Shown: positions 38,689 to 51,095, numbered from the stretch's first letter. The stretch is 64,000 nucleotides of DNA from Caprimulgus europaeus (GCA_907165065.1 OU015524.1:62227295-62291294); one strand, 5' to 3'. Numbers and translations: made by a program. The notes: generated by a model from the letters alone, not told the origin.

Positions 38689-38878
38689 AGATGTGGGAGC
38701 GATATGGGGGAGGAGGAAGAGACTCAGGAACATGAGCGCCCTATTGGTCTACTGGAACAATCTTGTGAAATGTTGTGCCTTCTTATTCTTGTTCCTGAAG
38801 AAGTTTGGGAAATTTATTGCCCTACCACTCCTGATTAAGTTTTGGGCAGGATGTCTTCCTTCAGGAGTGACGGGGAAG
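38689..38878 (+). pseudogene. Open block with in-frame TAA, unidentified gene
   Basis: Acceptor ctcttag (38688), donor ggggaag|gtatct (38879). The frame reads CGSDMGEEEETQEHERPIG, then LLEQSCEMLCLLILVPEEVW, and after a TAA at 38836-38838 continues VLGRMSSFRSDGE. It leaves phase 1, matching the next block. The stop could be a real nonsense change, or the frame may be wrong: a second frame, 38657-38995, is open for 112 codons. Confidence 0.3.
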
Positions 38879-39464
38879 GTATCTGGAATGAAAGCTGGTT
38901 TTGTTTTTCCACTAGAAACACTAAGAAATATGTATAGCATGTCCAGTTTTTCAAATAATAAAATTGAAACAACAATAAACAAATATTTTGAGTAAATAGG
39001 GCTAGGAGGAAGAGTACAATGCAGTTATTTAAAATATTTTTCCCTAAGAGATTGGAGTTCTTAATCAGTGAGCTTTCTTACTACCAGGAGATTAATAAAT
39101 ACAATTACCTGAACTGTCAGAATATCACTGTTTGTTGACAAACTCCTATGATATGGCAGACCTGGCCTGATACTCAGTACTTGTGAGGGACAATTAATAC
39201 CTCATCTGTCATCTCTCTGTATGTACAGGTACAGAGTTTGGAGGGGAAAGGCGCAGCAGAGAATATGCAACAGTGTTCACTGCCTTTGATATGTTCCTCT
39301 TTTCAGGAATTAATTGCATGGCTTTTTAGTCCTGCTTTATATATTAAAATTATATATGGGGCCCTTGCAAAAGCCTAATTGAAGAAGGGATGCCGTTAAA
39401 CAAGTTAGTTAGCCTTTGAGTTACTGATCAGAAGCCTTGGGGAAAGAAAATCCTACGAGCAAGA

Positions 39465-39695
39465 TTATCAAAGCAACTCGTGCCCCCGTGTTTGTAAGGC
39501 TCGCTGCCAGGTTTCACTTCTGCTTTGTCAGAAATCTGTTTGGCAGTGACTCTGGGCATCCGGGAGACGGTCGAGATCCTGATCCCCACGTGATCTACCA
39601 ATTTCATAGTGACATTGACTTAAGCTGCATCTCTATTACCTCCCAGGTTTATCTGAATAATCAATTAATTGTGTATGATGCTTTAAAGGGTTGTA
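39465..39695. promoter_or_regulatory. Candidate conserved non-coding element
   Basis: About 230 nt with balanced base composition and several CpGs inside AT-rich intergenic DNA. It has an E-box CACGTG (39587-39592) and a homeodomain-type palindrome CAATTAATTG (39662-39671). An open frame (39437-39712) covers it but has no splice context. Conservation is not testable here. Confidence 0.3.
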
Positions 39696-40204
39696 GTTGC
39701 ATGTCTGTGTGAAATTTGAATAGTTTGCAGATTCTGTTGTAATGCTTAACATACTGCTGTAGGGAAAATGAAGCCTTCCTGAAGTTTTCCAATGGTCAAA
39801 ATGGGCAGTATCAGCCCACTGTAATGAGAGAAACAACCGAAAATTTGCCATTCATATTGCCCTCAGGCAATGGCATGATTTGATTTAGTAACCTTCAGTT
39901 GTTTTAAGACACAAGTCATTATTACAATTCTAAGTGAGAAAACGCAGCTTTTTTTTTAACAGCATTATTATAATATATTTTTTTTTCTCATTTTCAGGCA
40001 TATAATATTCATCATGCCACGTATGTTTGGCATTGAGAATGGACTGCCATGTAAAAGATCTGTCTTATGTATAGTTTTTTGCACATTTGTGAAGAATAAC
40101 TTAATTCTTTTTTGTTTAGACATCAAGATTATATAATCTAATTTCTTTTGTAAGAATAGTAATATATATATATAATTAATGTGATATAATAATACATATG
40201 TTAT

Positions 40205-40262
40205 TTCTTTTGGACTCAATGATCCTAAAGGTCTTTTCCAACCTAAACGATTCTGTGATAAA
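40205..40262 (+). mobile_element. CR1 LINE 3'-end fragment
   Basis: Reads ttggactcaatgatcctaaa, then ggtcttttccaacc and acgattctgtgat, the standard 3' terminus of avian CR1 elements (TTGGACT..ATGATC..AGGTC..TTCCAACC..ATTCTGTGA). Only the last 55 or so nt remain; the 8-bp terminal repeat is nearly lost. It supports a sauropsid, probably avian, genome. Confidence 0.9.
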
Positions 40263-41328
40263 TAAAAATAATGTTATTCTTCAATGTAACACATTAACAA
40301 CTTTTTAAAGTCACAGTTAGAGTAAATTACCCAATATACAAAAGCTAGTTTTAGGTGGAATGTGTTGGCAATTGTGCTATGTTTTTTGAAGAGAACTGAT
40401 GTAAGTGGCAATTTCTTTAAGAATTTGATGCAGCTTTGAAGCCTTACTGGTTCTTTTACAGTTTTAATGACAAATCTCTAGAATTTGAAAACTGATGGGA
40501 ACTAAAACTGTAAAACCAAACAGGTTTTTACATATATGGGTTTTTTTTTTTTATCCTGCTTTATATTCTTTATTTTTCAGGGCTAGTGCCTGCTATTTCA
40601 TAAACTTCTGCTCACATGTTAGCCCAAAGGTGTTTCCCTTTTATCTTGTTTGGGAGAATTATTGCCAGATACAGAAAATGTTTTTTGAAACTTGCTTGAA
40701 GTGTAAGTCCAGGCATTAATTACCAAATTCTGTCAAAGTGTCTCTAAAGTAAACTTTGATAATTTACTTTTTAGAGTCTAAATTGTAGTTTAAAGATTTA
40801 CAAGGCAGCTAATAACTTTCAGAACACTAACTCCTGCTAAAACACTTGCTTTTGTGATTTTAAGATTTTAAAATACTGAACTGATTTCTGTCTCTGGATG
40901 TGTTTTGAATGGATGTACTATCCTTTCTCAGTTTCATTTTACAGCTTGTACTTTTGTTTCTTTTTTCTTGCAAAACTTTTGAGAATCTTCGATGGATAAA
41001 ATCTACACCAGGGGGATATGTGCTTTTTATTTGGTTGTATCTTTGCAGTATGTATGTAATTTAGTATAACTTCATAGCGAAGCTATTGTAGTGTTTCTTC
41101 AGTAAAGGTACTCTTCTTTTTTTCTTCTCTTTCTTGCCTTACTGCTTGAATGCAACATTGTATGTTTTGTACAATATATATGTTGCAGTTCTATTCCATT
41201 TGTTTTTTCACCAACCTTTCCTGTCTCTAGGTTTCTCCCTGTGTTGGCATAGTCAGACTCTCTTGGTCACTATCTCTTTTCTCTTTTCATGGTGTAAGAG
41301 ATTCTTAATAGAGAATATTAATCCTCAG

Positions 41329-41456
41329 GGGATAAAAGAAATAGGTTAAAAAGAAGAGAGCAGCTGTTAGAAGAAAGCACATCTGAGCCATCTGGTTTGT
41401 CAGCAAGTGTGCCAGCCTTGATTAACAACTGTAGTTCTGCCTCCAAGAAAGTGGAA
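41329..41456 (+). CDS. Coding-like exon A, unidentified gene
   Basis: Acceptor aatcctcag (41328), donor gaa|gtaggt (41457). From phase 1 it reads DKRNRLKRREQLLEESTSEP, then SGLSASVPALINNCSSASKK, ending VE in phase 0. The pyrimidine tract is weak. The frame stays open past the donor as far as a TAG near 41560. Confidence 0.4.
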
Positions 41457-41633
41457 GTAGGTAAATCTCATACTTGTAGATATGGGAGCTTACCTCAGAG
41501 AAACCCAATGTACTTTAAATTGTCCAATTTAATTTCAAAAATTTTGCCAGGAAGCATGTAGCTTATCTGGAAGGAACAGTCTATCAGTTGTAAGTCACCA
41601 ATGTATAAAGAGGGAATTTTAAATTGTTTTTAG

Positions 41634-41693
41634 AATACTTTGTCGAAGTATGAAGCTGAAGCTACTGCAAACAGTATAGTAAAAAAAAGACAG
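41634..41693 (+). CDS. Coding-like exon B, unidentified gene
   Basis: Acceptor tgtttttag (41633), donor cag|gtattg (41694). Exactly 20 codons in phase 0, including NTLSKYEAEATANSIVKKRQ. An ATG-started open frame also begins inside this block (41649) and runs on to 42161, past the proposed donor. Confidence 0.35.
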
Positions 41694-42599
41694 GTATTGG
41701 ACAGTGAGTATGGGAGAGATTTTTTAAGAAAAAGAAGACTTAAAACAAAAAATAATGCATCCATTATGAGAAAGGATGACTCGAGTTATGTAAAAAGAAA
41801 CAAGATATGGATTAATGCTTGCATCTGTATAAATAATTCTGCTTTTGTTTCTCGCAGTTTGAAATGTGAAAGGCACGGTCTGGAAGGGTCTTTCACAAGA
41901 TTTTTCCTCTCTCATTTGTTAATGTTTCAGTGGTTTATAACAGTGCACATCATACTCCATAGTTACAGTTTGGACCATTTTGTTTGGGGCCATGCTGTCT
42001 TAATTGCTGTGATAGTTTTAACAGTGTCTAAAATGACGTTGTGGGTAAAGGCTAAAGAAGACAGCTGGCCTTCCGCTTGGGAAATACTTAGTCCATTTCA
42101 GTATTATTTGCCCACATTACTTACAAAATTCTTGTGTTTCAGAAATACTTACTCACATTAACACTAATCACTGACAGAAATAATTCCTGTTTATCATGTT
42201 TTCAATGTACTTTTTGTATCTATAACTATTCCCTAAAATGTTTTGCCTGACCGTCTGTGGGCATGTGTTAATAAAATAGCTATCTTCTATAACGTAACTG
42301 ATACTAACTCAAATGTCAGTGTTATTGTATTAATATTAGGACATCTCAAAATTAAGTTACAAATGAATGATCTTGGCCTGTGCTTAACAGAACTAGAAAG
42401 AAATGACTGAAAATCACTTGATTGTGAATATGAATCCTAATTTATTCAGATGTGTATGGAAGCACCTACAGTAGGTGTTTGAACTTGCCATTGTAGCAAA
42501 AAATTAAGATTCTAAAACCTTCAGTGTTGCTAAAGACATATTTTTCTTTAAATTCAAAAGTCATGTTTTGTACTTGGAGATTGGAATAGTAGTTTCATT

Positions 42600-42810
42600 T
42601 GGAATATCATAACTACTTTGTTTTATCTAGCTATTATTTAGCTAATTAGCTGAGAGAGATTTTTGATTGTGCTAGACATTAGTTTCCACGGTATTATTTA
42701 TTTAGAGAATTATAACTAATTATAATGATCAAAAGGCCCTTCTTTTGATATTCATTATTTTCCCCAATAATCCTGTCAGCAGGATCTCTCCTTCTGTGAT
42801 GGAAATGTGA
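42600..42810. promoter_or_regulatory. Candidate homeodomain-rich enhancer
   Basis: Contains GCTAATTAGC (42641-42650), further TAATTA cores (about 42715-42725), and the inverted repeat ATCAAAAG-gccctt-CTTTTGAT (42728-42749). The cluster of palindromic homeodomain-type cores in about 200 nt suggests a regulatory element; AT-rich chance is the alternative. Confidence 0.25.
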
Positions 42811-43996
42811 TATTTTTTTTTGCATGTTGAAATAAACAATATAGTGCTTTTGTTCCAGCTATGTTTCTAGTCCTCTTTACATTTTAGTTTCTGATATATT
42901 TTTATTCAGGCTGTTTGCCTGGAAGGCTGAAGGAGACTGTAAAAGCAGATTATTTATGTATGTGAGCAGGAGTGATTAGGCTCTCTCTCTTTAGGCAGCA
43001 GAGAGGTAACAGCACAGTGTGCAGGGGTGGAGTTGGCACTGCTTGCAGTAATCAGCAAAAAAAATTTTAGAATAAAATATATTTGAAAATTTTGAAAATA
43101 ATTTATATAGTTGATGCATTCTGCAGATGAACTGTCTCTATTCAGCCACAAGAGAGCAGTGTTATACTAGATTTATGTCATAAATCTCCAATTTAACTAT
43201 TTTTTTTGTCAGTAATAGGTCTAAGAGCAAAATTTTAATCCCTTTATATTTTGTCTTTTTAGTGGTACTCGCTAAATGGCAGAGGTACATGCTTCTAAGT
43301 TAGTGGTGTTATATACATGTATGTGTATTTAGCTTAGTAAATAGCCAACACTAGGCTCATCTATTCTCTTATCCACAAAATAAATCTGCTGCTTAATTTT
43401 CCTAAACATTTAAGCTTGTCCTGAAGAAATATTCTGTCATATCCCATGTAAAATGAGTGTTGGAGAAAATTTCCATTTGTGGTGCAGTACACACATAATG
43501 AATGTTGCCATGGCATTGCAGGGATTTATGTAAATAACTTTTAGGTTATACAGGTGAAAATGTGCTATTACTTACTGATTAAAAATCAAAGTGACTATGG
43601 CATAAACATTCACGTCTTTCTCTCAGATAAAAGATTATGCTCTGCTCCTGTAAGCATAAGCATACACATTCTTTGCTCTTCACATGTAAACAGTGACTTG
43701 AATGAGTTTGGGTGCGTTCATCAAGTTGAGTAAGTGTATGTTTGCAGGGCTGGGCGAAGTTCAACCCTCAGTGCTTCTGCATCGCTACTGATTTCATTAG
43801 AGTTGCTGGAGTGAAACTTAAGGCAGCGGTATTTTAAGTAAGGAGTATCTTACCTGTCCTGAACTGTGGAGAACTTGTGCATTTACTCTTGCCATCTGTG
43901 CTTCCTCTTTAGTACTGTGATAGTTACTCTGCATTTTCCTTAGCGGGGAAAGTTAAACTAGCTTGATTGTTCCCACTTCTATGTTTTACTTTTTAG

Positions 43997-44052
43997 TTCT
44001 TATGGGCAGTGGTTGCCACTGAGCAGCAGCTGCAGGTGTACAGAGATTCTAA
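43997..44052 (+). CDS. Coding-like exon C, unidentified gene
   Basis: Strong acceptor (tactttttag, ending 43996) and strong donor (aa|gtaagc, 44053). Phase 0 reading FLWAVVATEQQLQVYRDS, leaving phase 2. One of the best-bounded blocks. Confidence 0.45.
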
Positions 44053-44513
44053 GTAAGCTTAGTTTTAGTTTCTTCACATGTTATTGTTGTCTTAACGGTT
44101 ATGTGATGTATGGTCACCTTTTAGGGCATTTGTCTTGTTTTTTGATAGTGAGAGCTGTAGGAATCTGTGTTAAAAGTTCTGAAACAGCAGTATGGCTCAG
44201 TGAGGATGGTTGTGTATGCTGCTACTGAAGCGAGGGACTTATATTTTTTTTTGGTCCTTAGATTGATGGTTTTTTGTATGTGTATTCTGTTGTTTGTTAC
44301 TGATTTTGCCTGGTTGGTATTTTAGTAATCTTTTTCCATTTTGCTTTTTCTACTGTGTGTATTGCTTGACTTATATACCATGTTTGACTGTCACCTGCTG
44401 GGGCTGGCTTGATAAGCCAGGCTGTTTTTGTTATGTTCTTTCCTTGCTCTTGAGGAAGTGTTTCTGAATAGAGGTCAAGCTCAATGTTCTTGTTTTTAAT
44501 TTTCTTTAGTTAG

Positions 44514-44544
44514 GAGCTGCCTTACCAGCATGTTCAGTGGGAAA
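44514..44544 (+). CDS. Coding-like mini-exon D, unidentified gene
   Basis: Acceptor ttagttag (44513), donor aaa|gtaatc (44545). 31 nt reading SCLTSMFSGK after a shared codon. Another frame is also open here, so this is one of the weakest members of the chain. Confidence 0.25.
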
Positions 44545-45210
44545 GTAATCTGAAAGTCAGTATTTTGTAATAGTAAAAATAGGTAGTTTGAAGTTGTACT
44601 TTGATTTGACTCAGGTGAAATGTGGGTTTTAGCAACAACTCCTCTTCCTTATCTGCCCTTTTGACCACTCATGTTTTTGAACTGTCTGTGTTTGCTTCTA
44701 TTCCTCTCATATGCACTGTCTGCATGTATATGAATTATATTAAGATTTTACTTGTTATGTTTCTGCAGGGTCTATTTTTTTTCAAAACTTCTAGTAAATC
44801 TTCAGCCCCTTTATTATTTTTCAGTAGTGGCATAGCCTTTTCCTTAAGATTTGAAGAGTGTACTTTGTATATAATATGTTAGAACAAGGAAGCTGCTACT
44901 GAGACTGATCTGTACCAAATAATCTGCTCTAAACCTGTTTTGTCAGTGATATCCTGATTTTTGACGTTTAGTTAGAATTCTGAAGTCACAAATAGAAAAA
45001 AGAAACATTAACATAAAGTAAGCAAAATAAACAGAATTCAGGGGATCCTGCTTCATGCTTTGTAAGCTATTGGTGCTGTTGCTAGAAGAGTATGTTAGCA
45101 GTCCTCTAAGCTAGTCGTTCCCCAGGGAACCCATAGAAACTTTTGCTAGTTCTACACATCTGTACAAAATCATTTTCTTCCCTGTACTCCCCTTCTTCCC
45201 CCCTCTCTAG

Positions 45211-45298
45211 TGTAATAAAAGCCATGGAGAAAAGTTGTTGCATCGTGACCGTAGGACTAAGTCCTTTCTCCTTCTCGAGCACACGGGTCTCCCTTACA
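45211..45298 (+). CDS. Coding-like exon E, unidentified gene
   Basis: Excellent pyrimidine tract and acceptor (ccccctctctag, ending 45210); donor taca|gtaaag (45299). Phase 0 gives CNKSHGEKLLHRDRRTKSFL, then LLEHTGLPY. A second frame (phase 2) is also open, so the frame is chosen only by fit to its neighbours. Confidence 0.4.
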
Positions 45299-46514
45299 GT
45301 AAAGACCCAGTAGCTTTAAAGAAAGTGGTGTGTGGCCAGACCTTGACTGAGCACAATAATTGTCAATAGCTGACCTGATACGAGTTGAGGATCATGAACA
45401 TCATACCTGGTAATGGTCACTGGCCCTTTCATTTGGAAGTTGTTGTTGTTGTTCCATTGCTTAAACAAGAATTAAAGCCTCGCTTTCAAATTGCATAGAT
45501 TTTAGGAAAAGTGAGAAGTGTTTACTTGAATAAAAGCTGGAGTACTAATTACTACCAAAGTGATCCTTTACTAGAGGACCAAGTTAAACTTGGCTTGTAG
45601 AAAAAGCCTCTAAACTGTAGATGGTTTAGCAATTTGAATCTGCAAAATCTAAAGTTGGCTGATGGACAACTTGCCATTTATGTTCCCTTAGAATAAACCT
45701 CAGAGTAATACAGAAATTCAGAAAATTATTGTGGTATCTACGTTTTCTTTCAAAGACAAGTGGAGTAAACCAGGTGACTACAGGTCAATTAGCATGTATC
45801 AATTCTAGGTAAAAAGTCTGTACGCCAATGGGATCCTATTGCAGACTTGGAAATACTTAGATAATGGGAGTGATCTCATGTGACTTTATTAGAAAATAGA
45901 TCTTTAAAATAATCTTTGATAAAAATAGCTGTAATCGAACAGTGTAAATTAAAATATAGCATTCATATTATCCACAAAGTATGTGTTAAGTGGATGTAGA
46001 ATTGGTTAACTGGCAGATAATAGTAATCACTAAAAGGAAGTATTTCTACTAGGTTTATGGGGATTGGTTCTAGGTTAATGCAGTTTCATATTTTTAGTAA
46101 TGAAATAAGTGATAAAATTTGTGGATAATTAAAAACAGAAATTACATTGTGAGAAATAATGAAGATGGGAATCATGGCACAAAGTCATAATGAAAATGCT
46201 GTAGTATGTTAGGCATTCAGAAACTGAGCACATTCTCATACAGTCAGCTGGAAAACTATAAAGGAGTTTTGTTCAAATTTATAGGTTTTGCTACTATTCT
46301 TTCAGAAACAGAAAATCTGTTTGCAGTGACCTGATTTGTCTGTGAATATATGAAAAAAAAAAGGTCCTAAAAGCCTCTTTCTCTGACAGAGAGAAACAAT
46401 ACTAACCAATAGCAGGAAGTGAAAACTAGAATAATTTAGATAAGAGTGCATTTCAATAATGAGCATGACATCCACAGTGGGAAGTGGTGACTATTATTTA
46501 TTTCTTCTCTGTAG

Positions 46515-46550
46515 CAGAACCCAAAGTTAGTTCTACAGTAAACAAACTAG
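46515..46550 (+). CDS. Coding-like exon F, unidentified gene
   Basis: Acceptor cttctctgtag (46514), donor ctag|gtagtg (46551). 36 nt, phase 1 to 1, reading EPKVSSTVNKL. Confidence 0.35.
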
Positions 46551-46870
46551 GTAGTGAAACAAGCTAATAAACAAAAGCACCAAAATCTCCTATGGCTTCT
46601 GATATGTAGGTGATCAAGGCTTATTAGATGTAAAAGCTCAGGTCTCAGGTATATGAATCAGGTGAACTTTCTAAGAGACTTTTCTTGGCTGAGTCACCTT
46701 TTGACAGTGGTGCCTTCCTTCTCCCCCTTTATGTTATTTTCTGCAGAGAAGTTTTGAAGAATGTTTATTTTGTAGTGTATTTGTCATAGGTTGTCTTACA
46801 AAGAGATCAGCTCTTACTAAAGAGACTTGTTTTACTTTTACATTTCGAAAGTACTTTTTTTTTTCCACAG

Positions 46871-46957
46871 AGGGAGGAGTGTGTGCTGCTCTTGAAGTTG
46901 CAAACTCCTTGCTGATATTCAGAGCTTTAAGAAGGCTCCATACTTTCATGGATCTCT
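46871..46957 (+). CDS. Coding-like exon G, unidentified gene
   Basis: Strong T-rich acceptor (tttttccacag, ending 46870); donor ctct|gtaaaa (46958). Phase 1 reading GGVCAALEVANSLLIFRALR, then RLHTFMDL; the other two frames are closed by stops. Confidence 0.45.
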
Positions 46958-47631
46958 GTAAAATTTAAGTTTGTAGATGTGCTGTGCCAGCTGAAAAATG
47001 ACATCTGCATTTTTATATAAGATCTTCCTGAGAGCAATATAACACCCACTGGCAAAACTTGAAGCTGTCAAGTAACTCAAGAGTTGTGATGTAAGCTCTC
47101 CCTTTAAATTAACGACACTGAGGTCCTGGAAAGAAAGAACTGTGGTTAGATTGTTGAAGGAGTAAATTCTTTCCCCCCAAAACCCATCAAAATGGACAGT
47201 TTCTTTTAAGATACTTCTTATAGCTGATCAATTCACTTTTCCCACAGAACTGTAGAAGTTTAGCTACTTTATCATTAAAGTAAATGCTGTCCTTTCACAT
47301 CTAGCTCTCTACAGGATCTATGGTGGTTTTCTTCTTGAGCTTTGAAGTAACGTGAATCTGTTATTAAATTATTCCTGTTGTGAAAACTTGTGGTAGGAGC
47401 AGTATTGGTGTCTGTGGGGCCTTGGTCTAGAACTAGAGTGCTCCAAAGTGGAACAAATAAATTCCACATTATGTACAGTGTGACTGTGGAGTGGTAATAG
47501 TCAAAATGACAGATCATTTTGTTAGTAGTTTGTATTTCAAAGCCTGCAAATACGTAGGCCTAAGTAGAGGAACTGTTCAGAAAGATCATGAAGGCTGTTG
47601 GTGATGTGAGGTTATATTGTGATACCTTTAG

Positions 47632-47700
47632 GTCTTGGACAGATGGAGATTTGGCAAAAGATGGCTGAAGTCCAGGCACTTTTCCTACACTCCTTCCTAA
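47632..47700 (+). CDS. Coding-like exon H with GC donor, unidentified gene
   Basis: Acceptor atacctttag (47631). Phase 1 reading LGQMEIWQKMAEVQALFLHS, then FL. No GT donor precedes the stop at 47709-47711; a GC donor (ctaa|gcaaac, 47701) would keep phase 1 for the next block, otherwise this is a terminal exon. Confidence 0.35.
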   Translation, partial: VLDRWRFGKRWLKSRHFSYTPS

Positions 47701-48159
47701 GCAAACATTAATAGTAATATTTTTAACTATGAATCCTTAAAACTGGGAAACTGGAACATATACAATCATCTCTTTAAAAAAAAAAAAGTTTCATACTGTT
47801 GTAAAGTGTGCTTAAAAAGAAGTGTGACAGGAATTGAAGCTGACTTGAGACTCTGTTTCTCTCGAAATCAAAAAGCCAGTTTTTACTACATTAAAACCTC
47901 CATAGTTTGAACAAGTGAGAACTCAGAAATTACCAAGGAAGACAGAAAATAAAAAGGGAGTTGGAAGTAACTCTTCCTTCCCCTGTTGTGCCCTTGCATA
48001 CAAGTACTTGCTTCCACTTAGCTCAGGACCTTTCTGAGTTGCAGTGAAGTCTCTTAGGCCCCTTTCATGTCTAAGTGTCAGCAAAGCCTCACAAAAATTT
48101 TATTTACTTGTTGAGTTCTCCAAGTGAGCTGTGATCTTCTTGTTACAGCTCTCTGACAG

Positions 48160-48273
48160 GAAATACCCTACAGTCTCCAAACTTTCTCTCTTCCAGCCCA
48201 GTCCAGAGCATCTCACAGAAGGAAGAATTCCTCTTCTCTTTTGAGGATGAGGTCACTCCGCTCTTTAAAGAGT
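48160..48273 (+). CDS. Coding-like exon I, unidentified gene
   Basis: Two acceptors (gttacag ending 48148, ctgacag ending 48159); the second fits phase 1. Reads NTLQSPNFLSSSPVQSISQK, then EEFLFSFEDEVTPLFKE; donor gagt|gtaata (48274) leaves phase 1. Ser/Pro-rich with an acidic end. The most coding-like block in the region. Confidence 0.45.
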
Positions 48274-48940
48274 GTAATATATGATTGTGAACATCCTTCC
48301 CCAAACTAAATTATTTTTGTCTTGCTTGTGACTACTTGGTGTCTTTGAGAAGCTGACTGTAATTAGGAATGCATGGAGGGCAAGAGATCCAAGAAGGTAG
48401 AACTGATCATCAGCTTTAGTCATTTCCAGACGTGACTCCTGATAGAACAAGCACAGAGGAATTGTGAGGGTCGGTTGCAGAAGGAAGTAGGTTACACAAC
48501 TTACCCAGATTTCTTCACTACAGTCTTTTTTTTTTTTTTTTATAGGTGGTACTAATGAAGCTACAGTCTTCTTTTCCCCGTCTCTCCTTTCTAGAAGGTT
48601 TTTGGGTTTTGACACCCTCCTTTGCACTTCCTACTTTTGTACGTGCACTTTCTAGAGAGGGGTGATTAGTATGAAAATTACAGTGTAGAATTTATCTCTG
48701 GGTGGTAGGAGAGGTAGAGGTAATAGTACAACTTCTCTTTATCCCTGTTTGTATGAATTCTAATATTCCGTTTTAGTTACAACATCTAATGACACCCAGG
48801 TCTCCTTACTAATCTAGTACAATATATTTAGAGCCCTGTGGGGTATGGGATTCAACTCCTCTCTCTGAAGTGTATTACCATAACATTGTCTGACGTGAAA
48901 TTCATCTGTTGTTGTGATACTTACTTCCCTGTGTGTTCAG

Positions 48941-48969
48941 GTCTGCATGGCCCTGCGAAGACATCCAAA
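48941..48969 (+). CDS. Coding-like mini-exon J, unidentified gene
   Basis: Good acceptor (ctgtgtgttcag, ending 48940), donor aaa|gtagct (48970). 29 nt, phase 1 to 0, reading LHGPAKTSK. Confidence 0.3.
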
Positions 48970-51044
48970 GTAGCTTTTAGGAAGTGGTTCCACTAGCAGC
49001 AAAGTTCAATTGTCAGGGATAGAGCTGTTGCATGATGTTTAATAAAACTCTGCCTGAGACCCAAGCTAGCTCAGGATACAGTAAGGTGATCATTGGTTTT
49101 AGTGGCACGGCTAATTTAAACCCTTTCTTCTCTGTTCTGTGGTTCATTTTCTGTCTGTCTGTCCCTAAATAGCTGTTTGAAACACAACAATATCACTGAG
49201 AGAACAAGAGATGTAGGAGCAGGAATACAATAAGCCTGCCTTGTTGCTAAAACCAGCATATTTTGTAACTACGCCCATGTTATCTTGGAGAGGATTAGAC
49301 TGTGTTGGACATTGGAGACACCCTGCGTTCCTCACCTTTAGGAAAAGGAAGTGCCTGTCACCTAAAAAATTGTTTGTTATATGCATACTGCGTTGCTTCT
49401 TTTCTTAATGAATAGTAACATTTCCCAGATTCTCCACCTGAGCTTTTAAACCACAGTTAAGTCTTTGGCCAGGGCAAAATTTGCCATACCATTATTATTA
49501 TTTTTTTTTCTGTTCAGTGATTCATTTCAACATGCTGTAGTCTACATTATTTGCTTTGAACCATTAAACATCAACATCCATAGAGCCAGTGCCCCTACAG
49601 AGTAGGAAAATGTATTGACTTAGCTGTTCTTGAAAATAACACTGCTAAATCTATTGTGGAAAATGGTGAGTGGTTTTCCAATGCTGACTGTGTAAAACTT
49701 GTCCTGGAGAAACCATCACAACTCCATCCATATATAGGACAGATCTCTAAGGGGCTTCAGTCTAGAATCCATTCTGCAATTCAGCTTACATGAAACAACT
49801 CTTTTTGTTATGATTCTGAAGGGTGGTGGATTTTTTTACTTTAAGAAAGTGAATTTAAAATACTGGCTAGATAACACTGAAATCAAACCTATTTCCAGCT
49901 CCTATATTCAGTTCAATTATAGCATTTACTCTGCACAAACTATGTGAGTGTTGCTACTGAAGACTTTGAGGTACAGATAAATTCTGGCTTTAGAAATATA
50001 TCAAAGTCAAAAAGAGTCCCTGCAGTGGCAGAAGTCCATCAGGGATGATTTCTCAGTTAGAAATATTTATCACTGTAGAAAGGAAATATTTCCCATATTT
50101 TCAATTAAACGCCAGAAGCCTCTGTCATGTTGTACTATATATAAAATAGTCCACAACTGGGAAGGGAGAAAACAGTGATTAAAACTGACCAATGACACTA
50201 AGGTGAACTAGTTACTGGAACTGAAACAATAGTAAAAGACAACTCCCTCCTCTTTAAATACTTAAACCAGGAAAACATTTTCCCTGGGGTTTGAAAATTC
50301 TTCTACTACATTCTTAGGAAAAAGATACAGCAGGACTGTCCTTGCTGGTAACTCCATTTAAATTGCTACAGCAATGCTAAGGGTGAATTTAGAGAAAAGT
50401 TCTCAGAAATAGTGAATTAGGAAAGGGATTACTCTTGGTAGGAAGGAGAGGCAGTGGGAGGATGGATGCAGCAGGACTTTTGCTGCCTTGTCAGACCAGA
50501 ATGTCTTCTGCAAACTAAGGAGATGCTTTCAATCAGCTGGCTTTACCAAAGAACTTTGGATGCTTCGTTCTTCTTTTTTTTTTTTTTAAATTTTTATTTT
50601 TTATTAGTTGTCATTCTTTGACATGATGAATACTTACAGCAGTATGTTAAAAAAAGATACAGTTAAGTCTCTTGGCATCACTGCATAGCAGTCACAGCAT
50701 TTTCACACAATCTAGTGCTTCCTTTCAGAACGATGCATATGGCATATATACGCACATATGGGGGCTGATTCTTGGTCCCAGTGAAGTTGGTGGGACCAGC
50801 GTTTGGCCCATAGAGTTGTGTAAGATATATGAATATGTATATATAAAATGCTTTACAATAAACATGACATATACAATCTTGAATTAAAAGATAAGTGGAA
50901 TATATTTTACATCCAAGTCAAACTTATGCTCTGCACTTAAAGTTTATGTACCTAAAATATTGGATGGATTATAGAAACAAATAATAGTATAATAGTTTGC
51001 ACCAATCAAAGTAATTTGGATACATATTCAAGGCATGAAGCTTG

Positions 51045-51095
51045 CTTTGGGTTTTTGTTTTGTTTGTGTTTTGGGGTGGGTTTTTTTTTTTTGAT
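51045..51095 (+). repeat. T/G-rich low-complexity tract
   Basis: gggtttttgttttgtttgtg followed by a further G run and T run. Same composition, reversed, as the A/C tracts at 10858, 17041 and 62745-62785. Confidence 0.75.

Noticed and set aside
38657..38995. 112-codon ATG open frame overlapping the block at 38689
   Set aside because: Hydrophobic/basic composition reads like an off-frame shadow. It would enter the next block in phase 0 and stop at once, so the other frame was preferred despite its TAA; the choice is not certain.
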